Below are positions 42,335 to 50,695 of a DNA stretch of 64,000 bases, in pieces. The stretch covers positions 4,441-68,440 of the forward strand of contig JAEWMH010000119.1 of the NCBI GenBank assembly GCA_023393235.1. Reading direction: 5' to 3'. The notes beneath the pieces are model-generated. The model saw only the letters and a list, made by a program, of their open reading frames with translations. It searched no databases and was not told the DNA's origin. A program made the translations under genes and the position numbers. The stretch comes from Bacillota bacterium. Its GTDB lineage: Bacteria; Bacillota; Bacilli; Paenibacillales; NBRC-103111. Position 1 is the stretch's first letter. Every line of letters starts with the position of its first letter.

Positions 42335-42958
42335 TTATTCCTCCGTCCCGGAGCTTGGAGCATAGGCTCGCATCAGTCCAGCCGTAGCTGCATCGTCAGG
42401 CCTGCCCCGTTCCTCCAGGCGGCTGATGATGATCTCTCTGCGGGCTTCGGAGAGATTCTGGCCGAATTTGAATTTGGCGGTGATCTCCTCTATGGATAGA
42501 CGTACGACCGCTACCGCCTTCAGCATCTGCTTGTAGCGGGGGTCTTCCGGTTCAATGGGGGCATATCCGCCTTCGGGCTGCAGCTTTTCCATCAAGGCGG
42601 TTAAGGCGGTGGCTTTCTCAGCCGGATCGGTGACCACATGGGCCATCCCTTTGATGTGGACCGACTTGAAGAAGGCGGTAGCGGGACACGCCACAGGCGA
42701 ATCGCTGAAGGTGGAAGGGATAATGGCATACTCCTTGGCTACAGCGAAGGCGACCTGTTGGGTCCGGGCAAGATCATCCATTTTCTCCCCTTTGGACGAA
42801 CCATGGAAATAGATAGCTCCGCCGGTGTAGGCATAATTCAGCGGCTTCATGTGGGGCCACCCGTCGGGACCCATTACCCCGAGAAAGCCAAAGGAAGCCT
42901 CCGTCAAAAAGGCGTCGATTTCCTCACGGCTTTGAACATCAAATTCTTCTCTTCTCAT
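42335..42958 (-). CDS. Pyridoxamine 5'-phosphate oxidase-like flavin-binding protein
   Basis: A 207-residue split-barrel FMN-binding protein of the Pyridox_ox_2/NimA type. The core is SFGFLGVMGPDGWPHMKPLN, YFHGSSKGEKMDDLART and FKSVHIKGMAHVV. NimA-type members reduce nitro-aromatics or bind heme/FMN; true pyridoxine oxidase is unlikely from the length and motifs. The start ATG 42958 follows AAGGGGG (minus strand). It diverges from a small membrane-protein gene. Confidence 0.82.
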   Translation of the reverse strand: MRREEFDVQSREEIDAFLTEASFGFLGVMGPDGWPHMKPLNYAYTGGAIYFHGSSKGEKMDDLARTQQVAFAVAKEYAIIPSTFSDSPVACPATAFFKSVHIKGMAHVVTDPAEKATALTALMEKLQPEGGYAPIEPEDPRYKQMLKAVAVVRLSIEEITAKFKFGQNLSEARREIIISRLEERGRPDDAATAGLMRAYAPSSGTEE

Positions 42959-43012
42959 AAGAGCAGACCCCCTTATTCCGGATGGTTAAATCATAAAAGC
43001 GGAGGCAGACAA

Positions 43013-43474
43013 ATGCTTCACATCTCCAGTTTCATTATACCGGTTTTGGTTATGCTTCCCAGTGTGAGTTTTATGTTTTTGTCTCCCCGGAATGTGCCGG
43101 ACCCCGATGAAAAGCGGGTCCATCCGGTTTTATCCGCTGCGGAGGCTGCAGGACGTGTGGGCACTGTGGTGCTGCCCCTTTTTTATCCAACCCATATAGC
43201 CCGTTGGTACGAAGCCGCCGCCCTCGGGGGAATGGCCGTATGTCTGCTGCTGTATTACGCCGTCTGGATGGTTTATTACCGGCGCGGCAGGGATTTTGCC
43301 CGGCTGTTCACTCCGTTATGGGGGATTCCCGTACCGCTGGCCGTGTTCCCGTCCGTCTATTTTCTTCTGGCATCTGTGCTTCTCCATGCGGTTCCGCTGG
43401 TTGTGGCCGGTCTGGTCTTCGGTGTGGCACATATTGCCGTCAGCCTGCAAACCTACCGCCGTACGCTCCGGTAA
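43013..43474 (+). CDS. Small integral membrane protein of unknown function
   Basis: A 153-residue protein with four hydrophobic segments: FIIPVLVMLPSVSFMFL, GTVVLPLFYPTHI, ALGGMAVCLLLYYAVWMVYY and PVPLAVFPSVYFLLASVLL plus a final VVAGLVFGVAHIAVSL. ATG 43013 has GGAGG 8 nt upstream, which I prefer over the longer open frame beginning at 42638 that runs antisense through the PNPOx gene. No family recognised. Confidence 0.75.
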   Translation: MLHISSFIIPVLVMLPSVSFMFLSPRNVPDPDEKRVHPVLSAAEAAGRVGTVVLPLFYPTHIARWYEAAALGGMAVCLLLYYAVWMVYYRRGRDFARLFTPLWGIPVPLAVFPSVYFLLASVLLHAVPLVVAGLVFGVAHIAVSLQTYRRTLR

Positions 43475-43498
43475 TTCCCGGAAAAAACACATGGCGGT

Positions 43499-43558
43499 TT
43501 GACAAACGGGGGGATCCGTATTATTGTTTAATTAAACATTTAGGTAATTATCTAATTA
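43499..43558 (+). promoter_or_regulatory. Promoter with palindromes upstream of the membrane-linked hydrolase
   Basis: TTGACA (43499-43504), 17-bp spacer, TATTGT (43522-43527). Two AT-rich palindromes follow: GTTTAATTAAAC (43526-43537), overlapping the -10, and TAATTATCTAATTA (43545-43558). Both would suit a MarR- or TetR-type repressor. Confidence 0.6.
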
Positions 43559-43583
43559 TAAAATCCGGAAGGACTGATGAAGG

Positions 43584-45287
43584 TTGAAAAAGCAAGCCGC
43601 ACTTTTATCCTTATCCCTGCTGGTCACCTCAAGTTTGTCCATGCCTGCAGGGGTTATGGGGGCAGCTGAAGCTCCTGCCCCTGCTTCGGCAGGAAGCCAA
43701 TCCGCCCCCGTCTCCTCCTCCGCACATGAGCAAAACGCCTTGGTTCCCCTGCGGTATGGGGCCGAGCTGCTGGGCGCACGGGTGGAATGGAACGAAACGG
43801 AGCGGAGTGCCACGGCTGCAAGAGGCTCCTCGGTCCTGAAGGTATGGATTGACTCTGCTGAAGCGGAGCTGAACGGCGCAAAAATCCATCTTGGTGCACC
43901 TGTCCATTTAGTGAAAGAACAGACAATGCTGCCTCTTACGGCTTTGGAGCAATTCGCAGGGCTGGCATTGGATGGGAGCGGGCAGTTGCCTGTGGCCCAG
44001 GATGATCTGACGGTGAAGGCCACAGCCTATGTCTATCATCTTCTTAACGGCAACAGGGAACAACTGGCGGCCGGCTCCTCCCCCGAGCTGATGAAGGTCC
44101 TCGGTGCCAAAACTGTAGCAGGGACTTTGGCCGAATTCCAGGGTCTGGCCGTCGCTCATCCCAAGCTGGTGGGTACCAAAACCGAAGTAAACGGTGTCCA
44201 TTCCAATGTGGTATTGGATTATGAGCTGGATATTCCGCCGGGACGGATTGCGCTGGTGGTCCGTTTTGACAAACAGGGGAGAGTGGATGATCTTGCCAAT
44301 GCCCCTGCGGCCTCCACCCATCAGCCTGCTTCTTATGATAGCCCCAATTTGTACACAGAACGTGAAATTGTAGTAGGGGAAGGGGAGTTTGCCCTTCCGG
44401 GAGCACTGACTCTTCCCAAGGGGGAAGGCCCCTTCCCGCTGGTGATCCTGGTTCACGGCTCAGGCCCCAATGACCGGGATGAAACCATCGGCGGCGCCAA
44501 GCCGTTCCGGGATCTGGCCTCCGGGCTGGCCGCCAAAGGGATCGCCGTACTGCGGTACGACAAGGTTACGGCCGAACATTCCCTGAAGGTAATGGCCGAC
44601 GGTCCCCGGTTCTCCCTGGAGGACGAGACCGTGGCGGATGCCCTGCGGGCGGTGGAACTGGCCAAAACCCTGAAGGAAATTGACCCCGACAACATCTTCA
44701 TCGCCGGACACAGCCAAGGCGGTTACGCGCTGCCGCTGATGCTGCAAAAGCCCCAGGGCGCTTCGGTCAAGGGAGCGGTGCTGCTGTCTGCGCCCAGCGG
44801 GAATATGAACGAGGTCCTCGTGGAGCAGCAGGAAGTGGCTCTCCAGCTCCTGAAGGAAACAGGCCAGCCTGCAGAATTGGTCGCCCGGCAGGAGGCGGCG
44901 GTAGCCGCTTATAAGCGTATGGTGGACATCATCAACGACCCGGTTTATTCCGTGGATCATTTGCCGGAGCAATTTCCTTGGGGAGACCCGTACTGGTGGA
45001 TTGAGCAGCGGGACTATCAGCCAGGGGAGCTGGCCAAAACCCAGTCCACTCCCATGTTCATCACTCAAGGAGAGAATGACTGGCAGGTCAGCATGAAACA
45101 ATATGAGGGCTGGAAGGAAGCGCTGAAGGAACGCAGCAATGTAACCTTCACCTCTTATTCCTCCGTCAACCATCTGCTGGCCGAGTACGGCTCCGTCTCC
45201 ATCGGCATGGAATACGGCCAGCCCTCCAATGTAGCCGCCTCTCTGATTGAGGATGTAGCTAATTGGGTGAAAAAGCTGGCGGAATAA
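43584..45287 (+). CDS. Secreted multidomain alpha/beta hydrolase
   Basis: A 567-residue exported hydrolase. Signal peptide (ALLSLSLLVTSSLSMPAGVMG), a copper-amine-oxidase-N-like wall domain (about 50-120, ALVPLRYGAELLGARVEWNE), a DUF3887-like domain (about 130-230, LLNGNREQLAAGSSPELMKV), and a C-terminal alpha/beta hydrolase with VILVHGSGPNDRDE, nucleophile GHSQGG, Asp in QGENDWQV and His in NHLLAEYG. TTG 43584 is 10 nt after AAGGA; an overlapping ATG is out of frame. Probably an esterase or peptidase at the cell surface; substrate unknown. Confidence 0.85.
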   Translation: MKKQAALLSLSLLVTSSLSMPAGVMGAAEAPAPASAGSQSAPVSSSAHEQNALVPLRYGAELLGARVEWNETERSATAARGSSVLKVWIDSAEAELNGAKIHLGAPVHLVKEQTMLPLTALEQFAGLALDGSGQLPVAQDDLTVKATAYVYHLLNGNREQLAAGSSPELMKVLGAKTVAGTLAEFQGLAVAHPKLVGTKTEVNGVHSNVVLDYELDIPPGRIALVVRFDKQGRVDDLANAPAASTHQPASYDSPNLYTEREIVVGEGEFALPGALTLPKGEGPFPLVILVHGSGPNDRDETIGGAKPFRDLASGLAAKGIAVLRYDKVTAEHSLKVMADGPRFSLEDETVADALRAVELAKTLKEIDPDNIFIAGHSQGGYALPLMLQKPQGASVKGAVLLSAPSGNMNEVLVEQQEVALQLLKETGQPAELVARQEAAVAAYKRMVDIINDPVYSVDHLPEQFPWGDPYWWIEQRDYQPGELAKTQSTPMFITQGENDWQVSMKQYEGWKEALKERSNVTFTSYSSVNHLLAEYGSVSIGMEYGQPSNVAASLIEDVANWVKKLAE

Positions 45288-45390
45288 GCGTGTTATTCCA
45301 GAGGCTAAGAATGATTTTCATTGGCAGCGCTAAGCTACTTTCGTTACAATAAGCATAAGAACAGGATGTGACGGAAGGAAGCGTAGGACG

Positions 45391-46182
45391 ATGCTGGAAA
45401 TTTCACCGGATGATTTTATTTTGAAGCCCTCCTTTGCCAAAATCCTCTGTGAGCCCGGTTGGAAATGGCACCGCAGGGAGGAGAGGCTGCCCAATTACGA
45501 TTTGTTCTATGTGTGGAGCGGGGAAGGGGAGGTGCACCTGAACGGGGTGCAATACCGGATCAGCCGGGGAAGCTGCTTTCTGTTCCGTCCCGGCGATGAT
45601 ACCTATGCGGTTCATAATCCCCAGAAGCCGCTGACCCTTACTTATATCCACTTCGATCTTAACCGGGTACCTGAGCTGGTGCCTGAGCCGTACAGAGTCG
45701 TCAAGGAAACTGTGGATTTTGAACGCCTTCTCTCCAGCTATGTGCGGCTGTTTTTGGTGGAGAAAACCTTCGGGGCAGAGGTGGAGGCTCGGCTGGTGCT
45801 GAAGCAGCTGATGATCCATCTGCTCCGGGAGGACCGTGTGGAGGAGCCGGAGGGCGGCGGTGACAGCGTCCAGCTGACGGAAGCCATCCATGAGGTGGCC
45901 AATTACATCCGTCTCCATGCGGCCCGGCATCACAAGCTGGAGGATCTGGCGGCCCGGGCCAATCTGTCCCCCAAGTATTTCTCCACCAAATTCCGGCTCA
46001 TGATCGGCCAATCTGTGCAATCCTACATCATCCGTTCCCGCATCGAGCGGGCGGAGCATCTGCTCCGGTATGCCGGATTGTCCGTATCCGAGGTGGCCCA
46101 TGAGCTGGGGTACCGGGATGTGTTTTTCTTCAGCCGCCAGTTCAAGCATTACACAGGCAAAAGCCCTTCGGAGATGCGGTAG
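45391..46182 (+). CDS. AraC-family transcriptional regulator
   Basis: A 263-residue regulator with an N-terminal cupin-like sensing domain (YDLFYVWSGEGEVHLNGVQY, SRGSCFLFRPGDD) and a C-terminal pair of helix-turn-helix motifs (HKLEDLAARANLSPKYFSTK, then AGLSVSEVAHELGYRDVFFF and SRQFKHYTGKSPSEMR). Typical for control of carbohydrate genes in Paenibacillus. The hydrolase upstream ends 104 bp before and a terminator follows, so the target is not obvious. Confidence 0.9.
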   Translation: MLEISPDDFILKPSFAKILCEPGWKWHRREERLPNYDLFYVWSGEGEVHLNGVQYRISRGSCFLFRPGDDTYAVHNPQKPLTLTYIHFDLNRVPELVPEPYRVVKETVDFERLLSSYVRLFLVEKTFGAEVEARLVLKQLMIHLLREDRVEEPEGGGDSVQLTEAIHEVANYIRLHAARHHKLEDLAARANLSPKYFSTKFRLMIGQSVQSYIIRSRIERAEHLLRYAGLSVSEVAHELGYRDVFFFSRQFKHYTGKSPSEMR

Positions 46183-46196
46183 GAGCATCGCCCTAA

Positions 46197-46246
46197 ATAG
46201 CCCGATGAAGGATTCTGCAGACAGGATTCCTTCATCGGGCTGTTTG
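46197..46246. terminator. Bidirectional terminator between the AraC and LTA-synthase-like genes
   Basis: AGCCCGATGAAGGA (46199-46212) pairs with TCCTTCATCGGGCT (46228-46241), extended by further pairing next to the loop. Confidence 0.85.
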
Positions 46247-46256
46247 GTGAGATGAG

Positions 46257-48224
46257 CTACCGGAGCGCAGGCTCCGCATCCATAATGTTGTAGGCGGGCA
46301 GCGCCAGGCGGCCGAGGAAGTCCTCATCGATTTTGCCTGCGAGATATTGATTGCCGAAGAGCATATCGTATTGGAGCAGCCGGTAATCCTCCACCAGAGC
46401 ACTGGCCTCCTCCGGCACGATCCCGGACAGGGTATTCCCGCTGTCGATGGTCAGATTGCGCAGGAGACCCGGCAGCGCAGGATAAAGCTCCGCATTCAGG
46501 GCGAATTGCCCGGCGGGTTCAATTCCCAATGCCTTCAGCGCAAAGGATCCCAGGAAGGACGAACTGATGGTGGCAGGCAGTTCTGCCTTCACCGGAACAT
46601 TGGTCCAGGTGACCAAGGGAACGGAACGCATGCTGCGCAGCTCCTCCAAACTCCATTCCTCGGTTAGGGGGGAGCCGATAAAGCCTGTTTGCCGGTAGAC
46701 GTCGTAATCATAACCCAGCATAGGCAGATGGTCGCCGTAGAAGACAATATAGGCAGGCTCCTCCTTCTCCTCAAAATAATCAATCAGCATCTTCAGGCTG
46801 GCGTCGGCATCCTTGGCCCCCTGGGTGTAGGTGTTGATGATCTGTTTGGCCTCATCCGTCAAATCCCCGTCGATGGCAATGTCCGTCTGCCCGTACCGGT
46901 CATCGTTATAAGGCCCGTGGTTTTGCATGGTAACCGCGTAAATGAATACCGGCTCCTTCGACTTCTCCACCTCCCGGATAATGCTGCGGGAAACCTCGCT
47001 ATCGGCAATGAAGGAGCCTTTGTACTCCGGCTCCGTGAAGTGGCTCAGGCTTTTGAAGCCTTCAAAGCCCATCCACTTGTACACGTTATTCCGGTTCCAG
47101 AACCAGCCTTCGTAGGAATGGACGGCAAGGCTGCGGTAGCCGCGGCTTTCAAAAAAACTGGCCAAGCTGGGGATGGGCTGGCTGATATACTGCTGGTAAG
47201 GCACGGAACCGCTGGGCAAAAAGCTGGTGGAAAACCCAGTCAGCACCTCAAACTCCACGTTGCTGGTGCCTCCCCCAAACTGGGGGGTGAGCATGGTGCT
47301 GGCCCCGTAGCGCTCTTGGAGGCGGTGGATGGTGGGCAGCGGGTCTTCGCTGAAGGTCACTCCCGGCAGAAGTGTCGGGTCCCAGAAAGCTTCGCTCATC
47401 ACAAAAATAACGTGGGGCAGCTTCCCTCCAGGCTCCTCCGTACCCGCCGTTTCTGCCGCAGTCAAGGACGTTCTTCCCCGGGAGGAGGAGAGTTTGGCGG
47501 CAATGCTGTCAATGGCCTGCTCTCCGTACCCGGTTGGTTTGGTGATAATGGAATTTTTCACATTTAGGGTAAAAGCCAGGGCAAAGCCGTTGTTGCCGTA
47601 GTTCTCCTGCTGGTTCCAGATGATCTGGGCAACACCTGCCTGATTCAGCATCCGGTTGGCCCACGTACTCTGGAAGGCGAAGGAGGCCAACCCCGCCGCG
47701 GCTACCAGAACCAGGCCGAGCCGGCTCCACCAGGAGGGGGCAAAACGTCCCAGCTTTACCCGCAAAATGACCAGCGCCGCCACCACCAGAACGATACCGC
47801 CGATGCGGATATACGCATAGGAGCCGGTAACCAGCGGTGCAATGTTCATTCCCTCCTGGTTCAGCAGGATATCCCAAGGGAAGAAGGGCTCGCCGATGAG
47901 TCTGATCTTGAAGTAGCTGATCAACGATCCCAGCGATAATAACAGAGTAGCCGTCGCCATGGCAGACAGAAGGGATCCGATAACGCCATAACACAGCAGA
48001 AGCAGAAAAAAGGTGAGCAGGGCATTCAGCAGAAAAATACTGCGGCTTCCATCCATCCAGGAACGCACCTCGGTAAAGGAGCCTCTGGTCATCCATTCCA
48101 TGCCCAGACCCAGGGCCAGGGCGGCGATACCCAGGATTGCCGAAATGCCAACGGACTGCCACAGCGTAAGGGGAGGACGTTTGCGGACAGGAAGCCTGCG
48201 GAGGGCAAGCCGGGTTTGTCTCAT
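46257..48224 (-). CDS. LTA-synthase family membrane sulfatase-fold protein
   Basis: A 655-residue protein with about five N-terminal membrane helices (to about residue 180) and an extracellular sulfatase-like catalytic domain. The metal/nucleophile motifs are VIFVMSEAFWDP, the catalytic threonine in GGGTSNVEFEVLTG (about 320), VHSYEGWFWNRN, and VTMQNHGPYND, then YGDHLP. These fit LtaS/YfnI/YvgJ proteins, which transfer glycerol phosphate from phosphatidylglycerol to lipoteichoic acid. The C-terminus has an extra roughly 80-residue tail. ATG 48224 follows GGAAAGGTG. A structured leader lies upstream. Confidence 0.9.
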   Translation of the reverse strand: MRQTRLALRRLPVRKRPPLTLWQSVGISAILGIAALALGLGMEWMTRGSFTEVRSWMDGSRSIFLLNALLTFFLLLLCYGVIGSLLSAMATATLLLSLGSLISYFKIRLIGEPFFPWDILLNQEGMNIAPLVTGSYAYIRIGGIVLVVAALVILRVKLGRFAPSWWSRLGLVLVAAAGLASFAFQSTWANRMLNQAGVAQIIWNQQENYGNNGFALAFTLNVKNSIITKPTGYGEQAIDSIAAKLSSSRGRTSLTAAETAGTEEPGGKLPHVIFVMSEAFWDPTLLPGVTFSEDPLPTIHRLQERYGASTMLTPQFGGGTSNVEFEVLTGFSTSFLPSGSVPYQQYISQPIPSLASFFESRGYRSLAVHSYEGWFWNRNNVYKWMGFEGFKSLSHFTEPEYKGSFIADSEVSRSIIREVEKSKEPVFIYAVTMQNHGPYNDDRYGQTDIAIDGDLTDEAKQIINTYTQGAKDADASLKMLIDYFEEKEEPAYIVFYGDHLPMLGYDYDVYRQTGFIGSPLTEEWSLEELRSMRSVPLVTWTNVPVKAELPATISSSFLGSFALKALGIEPAGQFALNAELYPALPGLLRNLTIDSGNTLSGIVPEEASALVEDYRLLQYDMLFGNQYLAGKIDEDFLGRLALPAYNIMDAEPALR

Positions 48225-48260
48225 GATTTCACACCTTTCCTAATCAAAAATGGCTTGGGG

Positions 48261-48400
48261 CAGTAAAAAAGGAGCCTGCGCATATCGGCAGGCTCCGCAA
48301 GTTTGTAACTGAAGGTGTTTCGGCAACCCCGCGCGCCGGTACGCACCGGCTTACAGGACGGCCCCAAGCGCCTGTACCTTTTATGGTAGCAGCGAGGATT
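48261..48400 (-). promoter_or_regulatory. Structured leader with terminator upstream of the LTA-synthase-like gene
   Basis: On the minus strand the leader can close AAGGT with ACCTT (48377 to 48312 region) around a hairpin ACAGG..CCTGT and a perfect hairpin GCCGGT-GCGT-ACCGGC, then ends in a strong intrinsic terminator (48264-48297) 40 bp before the gene. This arrangement suits an attenuator or riboswitch, though it could simply be the terminator of the upstream MFS gene. I do not recognise a class. Confidence 0.45.
48264..48297 (-). terminator. Intrinsic terminator before the LTA-synthase-like gene
   Basis: GGAGCCTGC and GCAGGCTCC form a perfect 9-bp stem followed by TTTTTT on the minus strand, 148 bp after the MFS stop. 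Confidence 0.85.
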
Positions 48401-48443
48401 GAACGAACTGTGAATCAAATGTAAAGGAAATGTAAATTCACGC

Positions 48444-49703
48444 TTACTCCCCGGACCAGGAGCGGACAGTGGTGTCGGCAGGCAGCAGGAACGTCAGCAG
48501 TCCCAGCAGAGGCAGCACCGAGCACATTTTCATCACAAAGCTGATGCTGGTAAAGTCGGCCATCGCCCCCAGGGCAACGGAGCCCAAGGCTCCCATCCCA
48601 AAAGCCAGGCCGGTAATGAGGCCGGATACGGTCCCGATTTTGCCGGGAACCAGCTCCTGGGCATATACCACAGTCACCGAGAAGCTGGAGAGCAGGATAA
48701 AGCCCATCACCGCCAGAAGAGGCAGCGCCCAGAAGGTGTTGGCATACGGCAGCAGGAGCGCAAACGGGGCGCTGCCCAGCATGGAGAAAAACAGGATGTT
48801 CTTCCGCCCCCACCGGTCTCCCAGCGGTCCCCCGAAGAAGGTCCCTACGGCCCCGGCGGCCAGAAAGGTGAAGATGTACCATTGGGCGTTGCCGATGCTG
48901 GTATTCAGTACGTCGCGGAGATAAAACGCGTAATAGTTGGATATACAGGCGGAATACCAGGATCTGGCGAATACCAGCACCACCAGCATAATCACGGCAT
49001 TGCGGATTTTGCGCTTGCGTTCGGGACTGAAAACGGTGGCGTTTGCTGCTCTGGCGGCCCGAGGATTAGCGGTGATGTAAGCCTTATACCACTTGGCAAC
49101 AAACCATTGGACCAGAATGGCGGCGCCGGCGACAAAGGTGAAGTAGATGGCGCCGAATTGTTTGGCGGTGACGAAAATCAGCGCAGTCATAATGGGGCCG
49201 AGGGACTGGCCAGCGTTGCCGCCTACCTGGAAAATGGATTGGGCCAACCCCCGCTGGCGCGGAGAAGCGGCCATGTTGGCCACCCGGGAGCCTTCCGGAT
49301 GGAAAACTGCCGAGCCCAGGCCGATGAGCACCACAGCTACAATGACCTGCCAATATTGGTTGGCGAAGGCTAAGGTCAGCATGCCGAAGAAGCTGGCCAC
49401 CATTCCGGTGGGAAGCAGCCAGGGCGACGGCTTTTTATCCGTATACAGTCCTACGACGGGCTGGAGAATGGAGGAGGTGACATTGAGTCCGAAGATGACG
49501 AAGCCTACCTGCAGATACGTCAGGTTCATGCCGTCCTCCAGAATCGGCAGAATGCTCTGGATAACCGATTGCATGGAGTCATTCAGCAGATGGACCAGAC
49601 TGATGGCGAATAAAATGCTGTAGATGGTCGCATTATTCCCGGTTGATGCGGGACCGGAGCCTTGGGCGGCTCCTCCCTTTAGCTGTGATGCGGATACGGA
49701 CAC
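48444..49703 (-). CDS. fsr: Fosmidomycin-resistance-type MFS transporter
   Basis: A 419-residue 12-helix transporter. Distinctive Fsr-family blocks are SLVHLLNDSMQSVIQSILPI near the N-terminus, LTYLQVGFVIFGLNVTSSIL, VGLYTDKKPSPWLLPTGM, and LIGLGSAVFHPEGSRVANMA; the second half has GTFFGGPLGDRWGRKNI. Known members export fosmidomycin; the native substrate here is unknown. GTG 49703 is 8 nt from AAAGGAGAG. Located between psd and the LTA-synthase-like gene on the same strand. Confidence 0.88.
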   Translation of the reverse strand: MSVSASQLKGGAAQGSGPASTGNNATIYSILFAISLVHLLNDSMQSVIQSILPILEDGMNLTYLQVGFVIFGLNVTSSILQPVVGLYTDKKPSPWLLPTGMVASFFGMLTLAFANQYWQVIVAVVLIGLGSAVFHPEGSRVANMAASPRQRGLAQSIFQVGGNAGQSLGPIMTALIFVTAKQFGAIYFTFVAGAAILVQWFVAKWYKAYITANPRAARAANATVFSPERKRKIRNAVIMLVVLVFARSWYSACISNYYAFYLRDVLNTSIGNAQWYIFTFLAAGAVGTFFGGPLGDRWGRKNILFFSMLGSAPFALLLPYANTFWALPLLAVMGFILLSSFSVTVVYAQELVPGKIGTVSGLITGLAFGMGALGSVALGAMADFTSISFVMKMCSVLPLLGLLTFLLPADTTVRSWSGE

Positions 49704-49721
49704 GATTTTGCTCTCCTTTCC

Positions 49722-49745
49722 AGGGGTGTTTGCAAACCCGGCCTA
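49722..49745. repeat. GTTTGCAAAC-centred palindrome, copy 2
   Basis: AGGGGTGTTTGCAAACCCGGCCT resembles the element at 16281. It lies just upstream of the fsr start on the minus strand. Confidence 0.4.
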
Positions 49746-49751
49746 ATAGGC

Positions 49752-49790
49752 AAACCGGCCTCGGCCGCATGGAATGCGGGAAGCCGGCTT
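49752..49790 (-). terminator. Probable terminator of psd
   Basis: Outer arms AAGCCGGC and GGCCGGTTT with inner CGCAT/ATGCG pairing; the T-tract is weak. Confidence 0.4.
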
Positions 49791-49813
49791 ATTTTGGGTT
49801 GAATATAAATCGG

Positions 49814-50602
49814 TTATTTGGTGTGGAGAACCCCTAAGGCTTCTCCCATCTTGACCTTTTTGCCCGTTTGCAGATCGGGTCTGGGGGTGAAGGTTCCGTT
49901 CTCAAAAAGGAGCACCACCGTGGAGCCAAATTCGAAATAGGCCAGATCGCAGCCGCGGGTGAGACAATCCGGCAGCGGAGTTGCATATTGAATGCTGCTG
50001 ACATTCATCGCGCCTACCTTGACCACCGCCAGCTCGCCGTAATCATGGCGGATATAGGTCACCAGGCGTTCGTTGCGGGACAGGACACGCTTCATGTGGA
50101 CCAGCCCGAAATCGTTCACCGGATATACCTTGCCGGGGATATGCTCCTTCTCCAGGATTTTGCCGGTAACCGGAGAATGGATCCGGTGGTAATCGGTGGG
50201 GCTTAAGTAGAGCACCATAAAGAATCCGTCCGTATAGCTGACAAGCCGGGGCGATTCATTCAGCAGCTCCTCCAGGGTATAGTCCTGGCCTTTAATCTGA
50301 AGAAGCTGTCCCTCCCGGATGGGGCCGATGCCGGTGATCATGGAATCCACTGGACTGACGGCAATATCCGCATCCTTGGCGATAGGGCGCAAGCCAGGCT
50401 TCAGCCGCCGAGAGAAGAAATCATTCAGCGACGCATATTCCCGGACATGCTTCTCCGCATCCTCCACCCGGATCCCGTACGTGCGGGCAAACCAGGGGAT
50501 CAGCCTGCGGCTAACCCTGGATTTGGCGAAGGAGCCGGTCAGTCGTGATATAGATTTGCGGGAGGATAATTCTGTCAGCAATCGAAAAAAACGCTTCGCC
50601 AT
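49814..50602 (-). CDS. psd: Phosphatidylserine decarboxylase proenzyme
   Basis: Membrane-associated pyruvoyl enzyme making phosphatidylethanolamine from phosphatidylserine. The 262-residue proenzyme has ASLNDFFSRRLKPGLRPI, SPVDSMI, the catalytic LSPTDYHRIHSPVTG and the self-cleavage site FEFGSTVVLLFE, where the Gly-Ser bond is broken to make the pyruvoyl group. The usual LGST appears as FGST. ATG 50602 has AGGTG about 10 nt upstream. No pssA gene is adjacent. Confidence 0.93.
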   Translation of the reverse strand: MAKRFFRLLTELSSRKSISRLTGSFAKSRVSRRLIPWFARTYGIRVEDAEKHVREYASLNDFFSRRLKPGLRPIAKDADIAVSPVDSMITGIGPIREGQLLQIKGQDYTLEELLNESPRLVSYTDGFFMVLYLSPTDYHRIHSPVTGKILEKEHIPGKVYPVNDFGLVHMKRVLSRNERLVTYIRHDYGELAVVKVGAMNVSSIQYATPLPDCLTRGCDLAYFEFGSTVVLLFENGTFTPRPDLQTGKKVKMGEALGVLHTK

Positions 50603-50695
50603 AGGCGCAATTCACCTGTTTCCTTCTGATGTTGGTGCCAATACCATCTATATATACTACCATTCCGCTTTCCATCTGTCACCATCCGGCTTTGA

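Noticed and set aside
42638..43012. N-terminal extension of the small membrane protein through the PNPOx region.
   Set aside because: The extension is antisense to the PNPOx gene; ATG 43013 has a good GGAGG and gives a protein that starts with a membrane helix.
48261..48400. c-di-GMP or c-di-AMP riboswitch before the LTA-synthase-like gene.
   Set aside because: The GCGGGGTTGCCG run recalls part of a c-di-GMP-I aptamer, but the other required conserved blocks and their order are absent.
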